The position numbers and the translations under genes are program-made. Positions 1-12,156 of a stretch of 64,000 bases of DNA are shown one piece after another. The stretch is from Botryosphaeria dothidea (lineage: Eukaryota > Ascomycota > Dothideomycetes > Botryosphaeriales > Botryosphaeriaceae), in the NCBI GenBank assembly GCA_011503125.2, contig WWBZ02000016.1, forward strand, positions 1,178,001 to 1,242,000. The letters run 5' to 3'. The notes beneath the pieces were generated by a model. That model was given only the letters and a program-made list of their open reading frames with translations, was not told where the DNA came from and searched no databases. Each line of letters begins with the position of its first letter. The stretch's first letter is position 1.

Positions 1-1263
1 GTCCGACAAACCTTCGGGGTGACTCTTCATCAGGCGGGTCAAGTTGTTTGCCAGAACGGCAGCGGTTTCGATGGCGCTGTTGCCTCCTTGACCGCTAATT
101 GGTTCAAACTGGGATGGTCAGCTCGGGTCAAGAGGGCAGGAAGTGTACAACTTACTTTGTGCGCTGCATCGCCGATGGTCATGATCCGCCCGAAATGCCA
201 TTTCTTGAACGCATACTCGGGCAGAGCTGTCAGAACTGAGGAAATCCGGGTGTTGTAGAGATCTCCGAACGTGACGTCCTCGGTAACATTTTCGCTCGCA
301 TGCTTTGCAGCAAATTCTTCCTCTTCCTTTTTTGTGTAGCGGGGGATATCCGCTCCATAATGAGTCTTGTCCAGCTTGACGAAGAAGAACCAATAAACGC
401 GCGAACCAGGGCTGCAGGCGGAACATCTATGGGTCAGTGCACTGCTTAAAATGTCTCCAAATAAAGCAGGTATACGGACCCTGTCATCACCAGCATAGAG
501 GTATGCTTGTTGAATATACTGTTGGTTGTGCAACGCATGAAGTCCTTCTTGACCGAAATTCCGAACATGCAGACATAGTCACACGGTACTGACAATGTAA
601 GCGTCGAGTCAGAAAGGCTCAAGGCAAAATACTGACCTGCTGTATGCTCGGAGGCTGGGATATATCCGGGCTTGATTTGGTCTGCGATTTTCCACATCTC
701 GGTCCTCACAGCACTGTGAACGCCATCCGCACCCACAAGTATGTCTCCTCGATACACTGTTCCATCTTTGGTGGTGACGTCTACACCGCTATTCTGATGA
801 GATACTTTGACAACGCACTTGTTGGTCAAGACCTTGTCCTTGCTTTTCAGATGATCGTAACGAGCCTGGAGGACCATTTGGCGATCAACAAAAATGACGT
901 CGTACCCATGGCTGTAAAATAAATTCAGTAAGCATTCAAGGAAATGTCTTGGACTACTTACCGATTACGGAATTGCTCGTCCACATTTCCAGTGTTCAGA
1001 AAAGCCTTGCCGTCAGCGCTGCGGGCAATCGAACGGGTGATTGGTTCCTGAATCAACCCCCGAATGGCCGGATACAAGCCGAGCTGGTCGAGGACGCGGA
1101 GTCCGTTCGGTAGCAGGCCTATGCTAGCGCCCACTTGAGGAGCAATCTCGGGATACGCTTCCAACACCACGAAGTCGATACCGAGCCTCTCGAGGATGCA
1201 GGCAAGAGTGAGGCCCGCTATACTGCCTCCGGCAATAACAACCTTGAAGTCTTTCATTCCCAT
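1..1263 (-). CDS. FAD-dependent monooxygenase, PaxM/salicylate-hydroxylase type (3' end beyond window)
   Basis: Flavoprotein hydroxylase that would use NAD(P)H and O2 on an aromatic or isoprenoid substrate. The N-terminus has the dinucleotide-binding GGSIAG motif followed by VVLEAYPE, where the Glu binds the FAD ribose. The middle has the [15 protein letters not shown] motif. The last visible exons carry IGDAAHK followed by [12 protein letters not shown], the second FAD-binding block. I read exons at 1263-962 and 911-about 640, then three more with splice sites of the GTCAGT/CAG and GTAAGT/CAG kind. ATG 1263 has a good context (CGCCATGG) and lies 6 nt upstream of another ATG. The C-terminus is off the left edge. 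It is transcribed in the same direction as the regulator at 2111-4516. The substrate cannot be told from sequence; FAD-monooxygenase class is secure. Confidence 0.88.
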
Positions 1264-2110
1264 GGCGATTCTGTTAGATAGTTGATGCAAGCTGTATTAG
1301 GTAAAGGAGTGATGCAAGGTATGGAATATTGAGTGTTGTACAGAAGTGGCTGATCAGATGTCTTTATATCTTTTCGGATAACGCGTAAGTCTGCATCCGG
1401 ACCGGGACTTGAAACGAAAGGACACAGCGTGCATGATGAAGCAGGTTTCCTGAGTGCTTGGGTGGATGTCATTCGTAAGTGTGCGCAGCGACTTCGGGCC
1501 AGGTGCAGCCAGACCCCTACGAGTCATTTGCCACGGATGGGTATGTGATGCTCGTACGAAGCCGATGATCCACATTTCTGAGCGACGTCGTCGTTAAGAG
1601 ATAACCACGAAGCAAATAAAATGGGATGTGAATCGATTGCAGCAAGGATGAAAAGAAGGAAAGGAGGAACATTAAGCGCAAGATCCTCCCGCAAGCTTCA
1701 TCCGGCTGTGGCGTGCGGCTCTAAATCTTTGCTCTTCTGGATAAGCATATTCACTGAATTGACGCAGCCACGAGTGTACCTGAGCAGGGGCCAAGTCATT
1801 GGACACGAGCGCAGTGGACACTTTCCCTTGTACAGCAGGATACATGTGTATTCCCGGCATCCGCGCGCCCGGGAGGTGGTGCAATTCACTTCCGGACCGA
1901 GCGGTTACTGGCTATCGGCTATCGGCTATCGGGTAACCGCGACTGCGCAACACCGCCACACGTCCTTGATTTGGCACAGAAAAGTGCACCGACGCCCAGA
2001 TGTGTGGGCAATTTCGCAGCGGCTTGTGTGTAAGGCTCCCTTCGCCATCTCTTTTACCGCGTCACCAGCCCCGTCGGACGGGTCGTTGGCACAGAAACCC
2101 CGGGCTATTT
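1264..2110. other. Intergenic spacer, promoter side of the monooxygenase
   Basis: No coding sequence supported. It holds the upstream region of the monooxygenase and the 3' flank of the regulator. A small tandem repeat of GCTATCG (three exact copies) lies at 1911-1931. Confidence 0.6.
1911..1931. repeat. Three tandem copies of a 7-bp unit
   Basis: GCTATCG is repeated three times without interruption. Short, probably replication slippage; no function seen. Confidence 0.8.
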
Positions 2111-4516
2111 CTAACTCAGCATGAAAGTTTCGGCCGAGTTCCAACTGAATATGTTCTCCAGATCCGGAAAGAGTTCCCTAGCACTGTCAAACAGCGTACC
2201 TGGCGACTCGCAAAACAGGGGAGCATCGGCGGTAGTTTCTGTATTGTTCTGCGGAGGTTGACGTTCAGGCTCTGGCGTTCTTTTGGGATTGTCCTTCCGC
2301 TTCCGCACTTTCTCCTGTAGTTTTGACAGGGAAATTCGAATAAGCTCGCGGAACCATCCGGCAGGTTTCCATGTCTCCTCCAAGATGCTGAGATCGTCGT
2401 TGAGCTGGCGGAGTCGGCCGAATGAATCCGTCTTCCTCGGTTCGTCCGAGCCCAGCAACGCGTCGCAGCAGTCAGCGAGAAGGACTGCCATGGTGTGGAA
2501 GACACCTGCCACTCTTCTGTTTGTTAGCATGCGCTGTTTCCATCATTCCGCGGGGGAAACCTACAGCCAAACTGGACAGAAACGAAAGAGCTGCTGAGCG
2601 CGCAGATAACTCATGAGCTGATGTCAATCAGCAACAAGCACAGGCCGAAGAGAGCTAAAAGAAGCCACCGCTCACCTCACAGACGTCATGCGCAGCTGCA
2701 TGCAGCATTTCCTTACTTTCCCGTTTTACTACGGCATCCCTATGCCTCTCCGCCAAAGACCAGTAGTAGAACAGAGAGACCAATGCATGTGCAGCGCGGA
2801 GTAAAGGACTGTATATCAAATGTTCCCTGGGAATGGCCGAGGTATCCTGCATTTCGACATCCATCACGCTCGGACAGTCTTTCCCAAACTTAGCCAGCAT
2901 TTCGCGAATTTCTTCCAACACGGCTGAAGTCACTGGTTCAGCAGAGATGCGGGACCAGGAATGAAGCTTATGCAGAACATGTCCCACTGAGGAAGTCAGT
3001 ATCTCTGGGATCATCCGAAAGGCAAAATACGGGACTTACTTAGAGCCCCGAGCCAAATGAGCGTGACAGAGTATTTAACCGTCTCAGGAGACCTTGACGG
3101 AACATACTCAGATTCTTGTCCTTCTCTCGATTCGTCAAATCTCGAGGGACACCAGGCTGTGTACTCTTTGTCTGTCCATCTGTCGTCGATGACCGCTGGC
3201 GTGCCAAATGACGCCGCAACAAAGCAGTCCCGGGCCTACAGCACTGTCAGCCTTGAGCGTAAGGCCATGAGATTTGCGCTTACCATGGTAACCCATGCAA
3301 CACGAGACCAAAACCTCTGCTGGGCTGGTGACAAGTTCATGGTCTCAATCCTGGGAGGAGCAGTGTCAGAGAGAGAAGAGTCACCATTGATCTGGGGAGC
3401 TGATTCACCGTCGATGGAGCCCCATCATGTATGCCACATTCACCGCACGGCTCATCCAGTACCTGGTGTTCCTTTCCTGGGTCCAGCCGAGCCAACGCTC
3501 AGCCAGAAGCACGAAACTCTGCACAAGAGTTATCTGGTCGCTTTCCAACTCGAAGTCGGCTATCAGCTTCGCCTTTTCGAAGAAAGCGGCTGTCATCTGG
3601 TCCCGGCATTCCCATGGTGAATCGGCGACGAAATCATCGTCGGCGAAATGCGAGCCAACGAAAAGGACGGCTTGCATCAATAGTGGAGGCGCCTTTCTCA
3701 CCCTATACCGCTCGAGGAAATCGACCTTGTGGAGAATGGGGACGTGCGGATCGGCGTAATTAAAGAAGTTCTCGACTAAATGGTCTGCCAGGGGCGGATC
3801 GGGTAGATCGAAGAGGCGTTTGGCTGCGATGAACTCTCTCGTCACTGGATCAAAGCGGGCGAGTGCATCATTGTAGCGGTCCATGGCCGAGCAGGACGTT
3901 GAGGGGCCGACGTAGAGATGCACATTGCGGCGGGTGATATCGTCGGTCCCTGAGGCGGCGTTGAGGATGGAGGTAAGGGCGTTGTTGTTTGTAGCATGCA
4001 CGACGGCGACGCTGCCCTCGCCGTCGACAGGCTCATGGGGGTTGTCTATAAAGTTTTCAAGCGATCTGATGAGATCGACCGGGGAACACGAAGCGCCGTT
4101 AGTGGTGGCGGTGCTGTGGGGAGTAGTGGCGCTTGTCCGCCGCCGGGCCGGACGCGGTGTGGGATTCGACTGCTCGGGAGACGGTTGGGCGGTTTGGGGG
4201 CGGCTCCGCTCCGTATGGTCGCGAGCCCTGGCTTGCCTACATCGAGTCTGATCAGGGACAGATGCATACCCAGCAGGGACCCGCCATGCCTACCGTCTTG
4301 ATTTTCCTCGGTGAGAAACGCGTAAGGTGCACTGGAGATTCGCATCTCTGCATTTGGTACAGGGGTAGATTTTGAGCGCATCGCACTTGATCTTCCGGCT
4401 ATGGCACATGTGGCAAGCCCTACTTGCGCGCTAATGGATGTGTTATTTACTCGGTTGTCTCTCGAAGGCATGAATAGACGCTAGAATTACCTGGCGCGGG
4501 TGTTGTTGATCGCCAT
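2111..4516 (-). CDS. Zn2Cys6 transcription factor with fungal-specific TF domain (cutinase factor 1-beta-like)
   Basis: Nuclear DNA-binding regulator. ATG 4516 opens a 26-nt first exon; splicing to a CAAG acceptor near 4430 gives an N-terminus reading into ACHMCHSRKIKCDALKIYPC. The six cysteines (CHMC, KC, PCTKC, QC) form a binuclear zinc cluster. A Ser/Pro-rich linker follows. Next is the fungal_trans domain: DPHVPILHKVDFLERY, then FADDDF and YMMGLHRR. Later exons (about 3344-3276, 3231-3034, 3006-2676, 2533-2111) complete the domain and a C-terminal tail with KRKDNPKRTPEPERQP. The intron at 2675-2534 is 142 nt, longer than most here. The overall layout resembles CTF1-beta regulators of cutinase and lipid or aromatic metabolism; targets are unknown. 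It could control the neighbouring monooxygenase or esterase, which is inference from position only. Confidence 0.85.
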
Positions 4517-5140
4517 CGATCTCTAGCGGGGAAAGAGACATGATTAATAATACTGAAAGTTGGCAGCTTGAGCCGCACGTCGCAAGCGGCTGGAAAGTTG
4601 TTTTGAGGGAAGGGGACGGAGGCGCGTTCGTAAGGTCCCGCCGCTCCCGGTCGAGCCGCCGCTGACTCAGCTCGCTCGCACGTGAATTCACCGCTTTGGG
4701 GTGCCTTTCCGGTCAAGATTAGAGCTCATCAGCCCAGAGATTTCGAATTAGAGTATTTTCGTAGGTGGTGTTTCTTCCTGCCTTGCTCGTGGGTTGTATA
4801 TTATCTATTCAGCTGAGGGTCTGGGGTTTCTTTGCCTCTCCGCTATCGCGATCCGGACATCCCTGAGAACTAGTCGATGCACCCGCATTTGCTGTTGACG
4901 TGCTTGATTCATTTATGTTGTATTTTCATCAAGGTCAAAGTCATGAGCAGCATTGCACGGAACCGTCTTCAAAAATACTCCACACGTCTTTATCGCAGAG
5001 ATTTGAAAGATTTATCTGGACGCTCATACTTTGCACAACTGACTGCATGCACATCCGGGCAAATACATCAACTTCCTACGATCGAGCCATGTTGCAATTT
5101 CTGACCCATTGCTTGTATCTGATGCGGGGATCAAAAGCTC
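4517..5140. other. Intergenic spacer
   Basis: Contains the promoter of the Zn2Cys6 gene and the 3' flank of the esterase. The small frames here show no domain and are not supported as genes. Confidence 0.55.
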
Positions 5141-6002
5141 TCACTCAGTTGCCTTGGGCTCCAAATCCCAGAAACCGTAAGACTTATCACCAATGCCCTC
5201 AAGAATAGCCTCATAGTCATGCCCCGCACCGTCGACATCAATCCGCTCATGACCTACACCCAACTCCGTCAAGAGAGCGCTCAAGTCTCTGATACAACCC
5301 GCAAGCCTCCCATCCCTACTCCCTGACAAAATCCTCACCCTCACCCCTCTCAGCGCCTCCGCATTCGCCCTTGCCAATGTCCACGGCGCATTGTCATCGT
5401 AACACGCCTGATCATCCCCAAAGATATCAAAAGTCCGCTCCCGCGGCTCATCCTCCAACCTAGGCAAAATACTCGGCCCAATCGCCGACACCGCGCCAAA
5501 CAGCCCCGGAAACTTGAACCCCCCGACGCAGCGCTCCGTACCCGCCCATGGAGAAGCCCTCAATCCAGCGCGCCTCGGGAGCGTTGATGGTCCGGTAGGT
5601 GCTGTCGGCGTGCGAAACCAAATCCCGCACGATCACGTCCTCGACCGGGCGCTGTCCGTCTTTGGAGTTCACGTACCAGCCCACCGGCAGGGCCTGTGGG
5701 AGGACCACGATCGTCTGCGGCATCCTGCCCGCCCTCATCGCGGCTTCGTAGAGGCGCACAGCCCCGGCGCCCTGCCGCGCATTGCCGAAGCCGCCGTGGA
5801 GCCAGTAGAGGACGGGGTAGCGGGCGTCCGAGCGGTCGTAATTTTCCGGGAGGTGGGCGAGATAACTTCCCTGGGTATCTGGGCCGCGGGATGGTGTTGG
5901 GTATAGGCGGTAGAGAGTCGATTCGGGTGCTCCAGTGATCGGGTCGATCCATTGGTCGTTGAAAGCTTTGATTTCTTCGGCGCTAGGGTACCGAGGTGGC
6001 AT
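5141..6002 (-). pseudogene. Esterase D / feruloyl-esterase-like alpha/beta hydrolase with a frame break
   Basis: Homologous over its whole length to putative esterases of the PF00756 type. From ATG 6002 the protein starts MPPRYPSAEEIKAF and shows the oxyanion region YWLHGGFG, the nucleophile elbow GFSMGG, then in a different frame FKFPGLFGAVSAIGPS, the acid region SGSRDG and a histidine in GAGHDYEAI. The two halves meet at a run of six G on the coding strand near 5519-5524. One G too many (or two too few) breaks the frame, and no intron of believable size fits. With the frame ignored the length (about 287 aa) is normal and all three catalytic residues are present. This is either a recent pseudogene or a homopolymer sequencing error. 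No signal peptide is evident, so a cytosolic esterase is likely. Confidence 0.75.
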
Positions 6003-6741
6003 TTTGCCGACGACGACGATGAGAAGTTTTGGGGTTCAGATGCCGGTTCGACGGATATTTGAGTACGATCGCTGGCTTCGCTGATGTGACAAGCTTTGCT
6101 GCTGACTTCGGGCTTCGGTGGTGCGGTCCAGTTGCTCGGACATAGTCGGGGATATGGTCCTCGTCCACTGCTTGCAAAAAAGTCATGGCGGGTGACTTGC
6201 GAGATACGTGGCCATCGGAATTTGGGCTGACCAGGCTGAAGTAGTTCGCCATTGTTGTTGTGATATTCGCATGAACGGGCGCTGTAGGATTCGATTATGT
6301 TGTTCAATATGTAACGGATAAGCAAAAGACTTCAGATCGCTTACGCCATGACGGACGTGAACCTAGAATGAGATGATGGTAATGCGAGGAGATAGGAGAT
6401 GGAAGAAGCACATTTATGGCAGAGGATTTTGAAAACCGAAAGGATGTATTTTTACATTAGAGCCGGTGAAAATGTCTTGTCTATCGTCTATACTCTTGAG
6501 GTGTCTTTCCCTCTATATCTTTTTTGCTCGTCAATTCGAGACATGAATTTCTCTAAAAATCGGTCGAAAAGAGAATTTTTTATACGGAAGATTGCCGAAG
6601 GCCCAGGGAAAGGGTATTGGTCAACCAGCCCAGAAACGCCGCAATGCCTGTCTAGATGCCGTGAGCAGCCTGCTTCTAGAATCATGCAATCCTCTAATAG
6701 AATCTCAAATAATCAGAAACGCCGCGAGGATGAAAAGGTCC
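6003..6741. other. Intergenic spacer
   Basis: Promoter of the esterase and 3' flank of the desaturase. No supported gene; 6400-6600 is AT-rich, as expected of a 3' untranslated region. Confidence 0.55.
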
Positions 6742-8050
6742 TTAGTTCGTAGCCTTGGTAGAAGGCTTGACCCAGTGGAAAACCTGAGGAGCCGGGGCGG
6801 CCTTCTCCTCCTTGACCCAGCGGCAGGTGCGGAAGGTGGTCCAGAGACTGTTCAGGAAGTTGGTCTTCTTCTCCTCGGTGTAGAAGTCTCCGAGCATAGG
6901 CCTGATGGCAGCGGTAGCCTCGTCGGCGTAGTAGAAGGGAATGCGAGGGAACAGGTGGTGAACGACGTGGGTATCAATGATGCCGTGGAAGAGGTGGGTG
7001 CCAATGAAACCAAAGTCGCGGTCAATGGTGCACAGATTGCCTAGAGTGTAGTTCCAGGTGTCCTCGCCGTAGTGAGGAACGTCGGGGTGGGTGTGGTGGA
7101 GATAGGTAATGGCAATCAACCAGTGGTGGACCCAGACGTAAGGAACAACCCAGAGGAGAGCAACAGTCTGCCAGTCGAGCACTTGGGCGGCCTTGTAAAG
7201 AGCGAAGCCCGTGATGGCGAGACCAATGTCGGAGATGATGATGAGGTAAGCTTGCTGGGGAAGGAAAAGGACGCTCCAGGGGTCGAAGTGGCTGCCGCGC
7301 TCGGTGAACCAGCCCCTCTTGTCGTTGTCCCGGACACGGCTCTGGTGGCCAGCGGAGACGTTGAAAAGGAGATAAGTCTGCCAGCCGAAGAGCTGGTGGA
7401 AGAGCAGTTTGAAGGTGGTGACGATCGGGGTGTCCTCGGTCATCTCCTCGAGGGCCTTGATGGAAATGCCAAGCTTGCCGGCGATCTCCTCAACAGTACG
7501 CGGGACGAACACGAGATCCTTCTCGATGTGGCCGGTGAAGCGGTGGTGACGGGCGTGCGAGATTTTCCACGAAAAATACGGGACGCCAAGGAAAGAGTGG
7601 CAGAACCAGCCGACGACGTTGTTCAGACGGGGATGTCTGGAGAAAGCGCCGTGGCCGCACTCGTGGGCGAGAATCCACAGGCCGGTGAAAATGCAGCCCT
7701 GGGCGAAACCGTAGAGAATCCAAAGCGCAGTACGGACGGCAAAAGACTCGAAACGGTGGATTTGCAAGGCACCGTAGCCGAGAGCGGCCACCATGGCGAT
7801 GTCACGCGCCAGGTAGGCCATGGAAATTGCGACCTTGGGCTGGAAGCAATGGGCCGGAATGGCGCGCTTCAGGTCACCCAGACTTGGGCAATTCTTCGGG
7901 TCCCTGGGCGCAGGCTTCAGGGTGAGGGTCTTCGAATGGGGTTAGCTTCATTGTGGGCTCAACAGATGGATTGAAAGAACGGCGTACGTTCTCCTGGGGC
8001 TGGAGCTCCAGCTCCCCCTTCTGGAGGGTGACGGTTTGTGCGACGGACAT
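6742..8050 (-). CDS. Delta-12 (oleate) type fatty acid desaturase
   Basis: Endoplasmic-reticulum membrane di-iron enzyme that would insert the second double bond into oleoyl chains to give linoleate. Two exons: 8050-7988 encodes 21 residues, then a 58-nt intron (GTACGC donor, CTAAC branch 13 nt before the acceptor), then 7929-6742. The 416-aa product has the three histidine boxes HECGH, HARHH and HVVHH in the usual order, with hydrophobic segments before the first and between the second and third boxes. The start of the conserved domain (DLKRAIPAHCF) lies just after the intron. Delta-12 fits better than omega-3, but the two subfamilies are close and cannot be separated by eye. ATG 8050 is preferred; the upstream frame has only non-ATG starts. 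A TATA-like site lies 66 nt upstream. Confidence 0.92.
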
Positions 8051-10460
8051 GGTGGGCAGGTGGGCTGCAGGGAGAAATTCTTCCGTTGACAGGCTCAGCA
8101 GAGGAGGGCTCAACGCTTTATAAGAAAGCCAAATAAAGGGGAGCGGCCCTGGTCCTTGAAGCAGAGGCTAGGGAGAGTGGGGAACAGCCAGTGACGGTGA
8201 AGGCGGGCCCAAAATCAACCAAAAATTGATCCACCAAGCACGCCCAAGCGTGGCAGCCGTGGTTATAGCATTCTCCTGAGTGGCTAGAGCGATGTGCATT
8301 ACCGCAAGCGGGCACGGATGTTGACTCGAGCCCGGCGGGCGCCAAGACGGCTGGCTAGATAAGTCGGGCGAGCGCCAGCGCCGCAGACGACGCGCGGAGG
8401 CCGACAGCGGCGCTGCTGGCGGGCGGGAGCAGCATTCGTGGCAGCTCGCGCTGGGCGGCCACGTTGAGGGCGTCGGTGGGGGAGCAGGCGGGCGGTGCTC
8501 CGCGCAAAGCTGGGGACTCTGTGTGGGCACGGATGTGGAAATTCAGTCGGCTTTTTTGCTTTCGGACCGGCTGAGTGTTCGAGAAAAAGGGTTCCGCTTG
8601 ACGGAGCCAATGGCGGCCCCCAGACAGCCCTGGAGCTTCCCAACGCAAGGGCGGTCAGCTTTGATCGGGTAGATCAGGGTCTAATTCGAGCCTCAGCGTG
8701 CCTGGACCCCTTGGTCCAAGCCATCTGCGCCATCTCACCGTGCAACGAGCCTGCCATGTGGGCGCCGCCAGACCAGACGCCTGATACCAACGGCCCGTCT
8801 GGAGGCAAACTCAAACTCCGTCCGAGCCAGCTGAGGCCGCGTTGCCCCGGCGAGCTGCCGTACCGTTCCCATCGGCGACCTGTCCTTGCGAGCCTCCTCT
8901 TTGCCTCATCTGGCCCGGGCGGACGCGATAAGCGACCGCCGCCTCGACGACGCTAGGAAGCGCCTCCGCAGAAAAGTCCTTGAAACCCCTAATGTTCGAT
9001 CCGGTCAAACTGACACAGCCCACGGTGATCTTGGATCCGCCATTTGCCTCGCTGGCATCGGTCCGGCCAGCATGTGTCGAGTGAAAAGCAAAAAATGCCC
9101 AGGTGGCCTGTGGACCGCTTCCCCGCCGGCCAGCCCGCTGCTGCTGAGCCACAGGTGCGAAACACGAACCCGATAGCCGTCTCGCTTTTTGGTTTGAACG
9201 AATACGCCACGTCTTGTTATCGCCGACCTTCATTTCCCGCTACACACCGCTGGCCTTCGCGAATTCGTGAGCATGAGCTGATTTTAGGGGCTCGCTTGCG
9301 AGCTGTGGGCACCCTTTCCTTCGCGCTTCGGTGGACTGTGCGACCTGATGTTGCCAACTTGCCAAATTCGGAAACAGAGAAGCCCGCAACGCGCCAGGAG
9401 TCTTCGAGAACACGAGAATCAAACCGGTAATCGGTGAGTACGACGCCCTCTCTTGGCAGCCTCTGTGCCGAAGCGACACTGCAAATAGTTCCTTTGGCCC
9501 GGAGCCCGGTGCTGGTCTAGTCAGGTCAAGGCAAACAGGAACCCGGGGTATTCTTCAAAAGCTCACGAACACCAACCACGTGTGGGTCCCAGTGCGGCCC
9601 GGTGGTCGGACTGGATGGCGCCCTTTTGTTCCGCTCTTCTTTTTCTCCGGCCATGGCAGCTCTGGGGACATAACCTCACCCGCCATTCCATTTTCCGCAA
9701 AACGTTGAGCACCGCCCTGAGCCGCTAAGCTACCGTCTGCGCGATTCGGATGCTTTGCTTCAGGCCGGTGCCTCCACTGCCAGACAAGGCGCCTTGGAGC
9801 TGAGTGCACACTGAGAAAAGTGTGACACCACTCGATCCTCACGTAGCGATCGTTACTTCGAGGATCATGGCAGGCTTCCACAGGTCCGGGCGATTTGCAT
9901 GCTTCTCTTCGTCCTAGAGGTACTTGCACGGTGGTGTGGCGTGTTCACCCGCAAATACAGTAGGTCGCTGAAAATCCAAATTGCCGTCCAAAGCCCCGAA
10001 GCAGTCACCCAAGCTGTCAAACGATGGCGTCATTCCTTGGCCGAGGAGGCGGTTTAGCGGTACACGGCGTTGTTGGTGTTGAGCGAGAGCAGATCCAGCC
10101 CTTCGGCGGGAGGGGAAATGGTGCATCAAGGCACGTGACCGTATCGTCACCGGTGGAGCCCCGCCCTGGCTTCCTTCCCGCCGCCATCCGACCTACTGCA
10201 TCGGCCCCGGATTTGCACATATCTCGTATCAAGTTGCCTTGCTATGACAGATTTGCACATGTTTCTGTCCAGGAAGAGCCCCACTGACCTTGCGCTTGCA
10301 TTTCAGGCCATCCATATGCATACTTTATCTGGACACATGCAGCAGGGACCTTCGTAAACAAAAGCCTCGCCTGGCATTCCAGACATACCCGAGCTCCCTC
10401 CTGAATATTTCCTGGAACTAGGTCTCAAGTCTCAAGCCATAGTCCTTATGGGTTCTTCGT
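8051..10460. other. Long GC-rich intergenic region (2.4 kb)
   Basis: Upstream of the desaturase and downstream of the MFS transporter. Open frames on both strands between 8150 and 9480 are rich in Ala, Arg and Pro and show no family motif; they look like frames opened by GC content. A long promoter and 5' leader for the desaturase could fill part of it. Confidence 0.5.
8116..8122 (-). promoter_or_regulatory. TATA-like box of the desaturase
   Basis: TATAAAG on the coding strand, 66 nt upstream of the chosen ATG, which is a plausible distance in a filamentous fungus. Sequence match only. Confidence 0.4.
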
Positions 10461-12156
10461 TCACACTGTGTACACAAATCGAGGACTCTGATCTCCGAGC
10501 TCATTGATCTCCTCCTCTGACATGCCTTCCATAAGATGGTCTTCTGCACCAACGGCCCTCTTACGGTTCATCCGAGTATAGTGCCACCACATGATCAGGT
10601 GCAAAATAACCGAGAGCACTCCAAAACCGAGAGTGACGGCATGGCCACGCATGTATCGTGGTCCGTCGCTTGTTGGATATAACTGGAAATGCGTCAAACA
10701 TGTTCAAGCATGAGAACACGGACTGCACTCACGTAGCTGGCCACAATGCCTGCAAGATTGCCGAACGCAATCTGCAAGGCCGACGCGGTTGTGCGCTTCC
10801 CGAACCGTGGGCAGTTGGGGGGCAACCAAGCAATTGGCAGGCCCACAAAAACTGGATCCACCACAATCAGCACTTCCCAATCTGACTGCCGAAGACATTT
10901 TTGACTTACCGTACAACCCCATCGCCGCTAGATAACATCCCGCATATCTCGGTTCTGCGCCATTTGCTCCCATCAAAAGCGCGTATCCTGCAAGCGAGAT
11001 GGTCCCAAAAATAACCGTCGGCAATCCGCGACGCTGGTAACGATCAGAGAAGTACGCCACGACCATGAACGTGGATCCTCCGAAGAAGTAGCACGGAACA
11101 GTCAGTCCCTGCACCGTTGGCGTGGACCACGACGGATCGATGCCCCTGGTGATTGTCGGGAGGAACGTGCTGAACCCGTACAGCATCACGTTGGAGCTGA
11201 ACTGGGCAACGGCCGTGACCCAGGTCTTCCAGTCGACAAGAGCGTGGATGACGTCCGTCTTGTGGAGCTTCTGTGCTGAGTGCGTCTGCTCGACTTGCTG
11301 GCGCTGGCGTTTGGCAATCATGAGCGCTCTCTCCTCTGCATTCAGGTAAAATGCCGTTTCTGGACTGTCGGCGATCAGCCACCCGCAGGCTATGCCGACG
11401 AACACGGTCGGAATGCCTTCGATGATGAGGATCCAGCGCCAGCCGCGCTGCCCTGCGGCACCGTCCATGTATCTGTTTGCCAGAGTCAATAATAATGACT
11501 TTCAGCTTAAACTCAGCAGTGAAGGGCTCTCGTACCCGATCGCCATGGCAAGAAGACCACCGAATGCCCCTGACGCTGCAGCAGAAACAATGAGATACCC
11601 CACGCGCACCGCAAGCTCATGTTTCGTGTAAAATATGGTCAGATACAGAGCCAGTCCGGGGAAAAGACCACCTTCGAAAAGACCGAGCAGCAGCCGGCAC
11701 GTCACCAGTCCCCCATAGTTCTGCACCAAGCCGGTGAGAGTGGCAACGATACCCCACGATGTGGTGATAAACGCTATCCAACGCGAGGGCCCCACTTTCT
11801 TGATGATGAGATTCGACGGGAGTTCGATAATCAGGTAGGTTACAAAGAGCAGGGAGACCGCGGTCTGGAACTGTGAGCCGCGCAGACCGATTTCTGATTC
11901 GAGCCCGTAGAGACGCGCATTGCCTGAAGTGTAGTCAGCAGGTGTTTGTAGGACGGTTCGAGTTTAGAAACGCACCTATATTGATGCGGTCCAGGAAACT
12001 CAAGAGGTAGAGGAGCATAGCTATCGGGATGATGCGAATGTCGAGCTTGCGCGCGAGCGCCTTCTCGGTGTCCTTGTGGCCCCCGCCGCGTTCTTCTGAG
12101 GTACAAGCCTCGTTGCCCGCGGACTTTACGGTTGTGTGCAGGTCCTTTTCCTCCAT
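10461..12156 (-). CDS. MFS transporter, anion:cation symporter family (allantoate/nicotinate permease type)
   Basis: Plasma-membrane proton-coupled importer of small organic anions. Five exons (12156-11976, 11923-11536, 11472-10910, 10851-10733, 10682-10461) give 490 aa. Transmembrane segment 1 carries the family signature LLSFLDRINIGNARLYGLE across the first splice joint. About 12 hydrophobic segments follow, with the loop motif GLFEGGLFPGLALYL in the first half and a long charged central loop (KRQRQQVEQTHSAQKLHK). The C-terminus is cytosolic and acidic (EGMSEEEINELGD). The family includes Dal5 (allantoate) and Tna1 (nicotinate); the substrate here is not readable. It lies at the left of a block with nucleobase-type metabolic genes, which would fit import of a purine breakdown product, but that is inference. 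Confidence 0.9.

Noticed and set aside
7072..7974. 300-aa plus-strand frame over the desaturase
   Set aside because: Mirror frame of the desaturase coding strand with no recognisable domain; the histidine boxes prove the minus-strand gene.
8150..9480. Several 70 to 150-aa frames between desaturase and MFS gene
   Set aside because: Low-complexity, different frames on both strands open together, and no domain could be seen.
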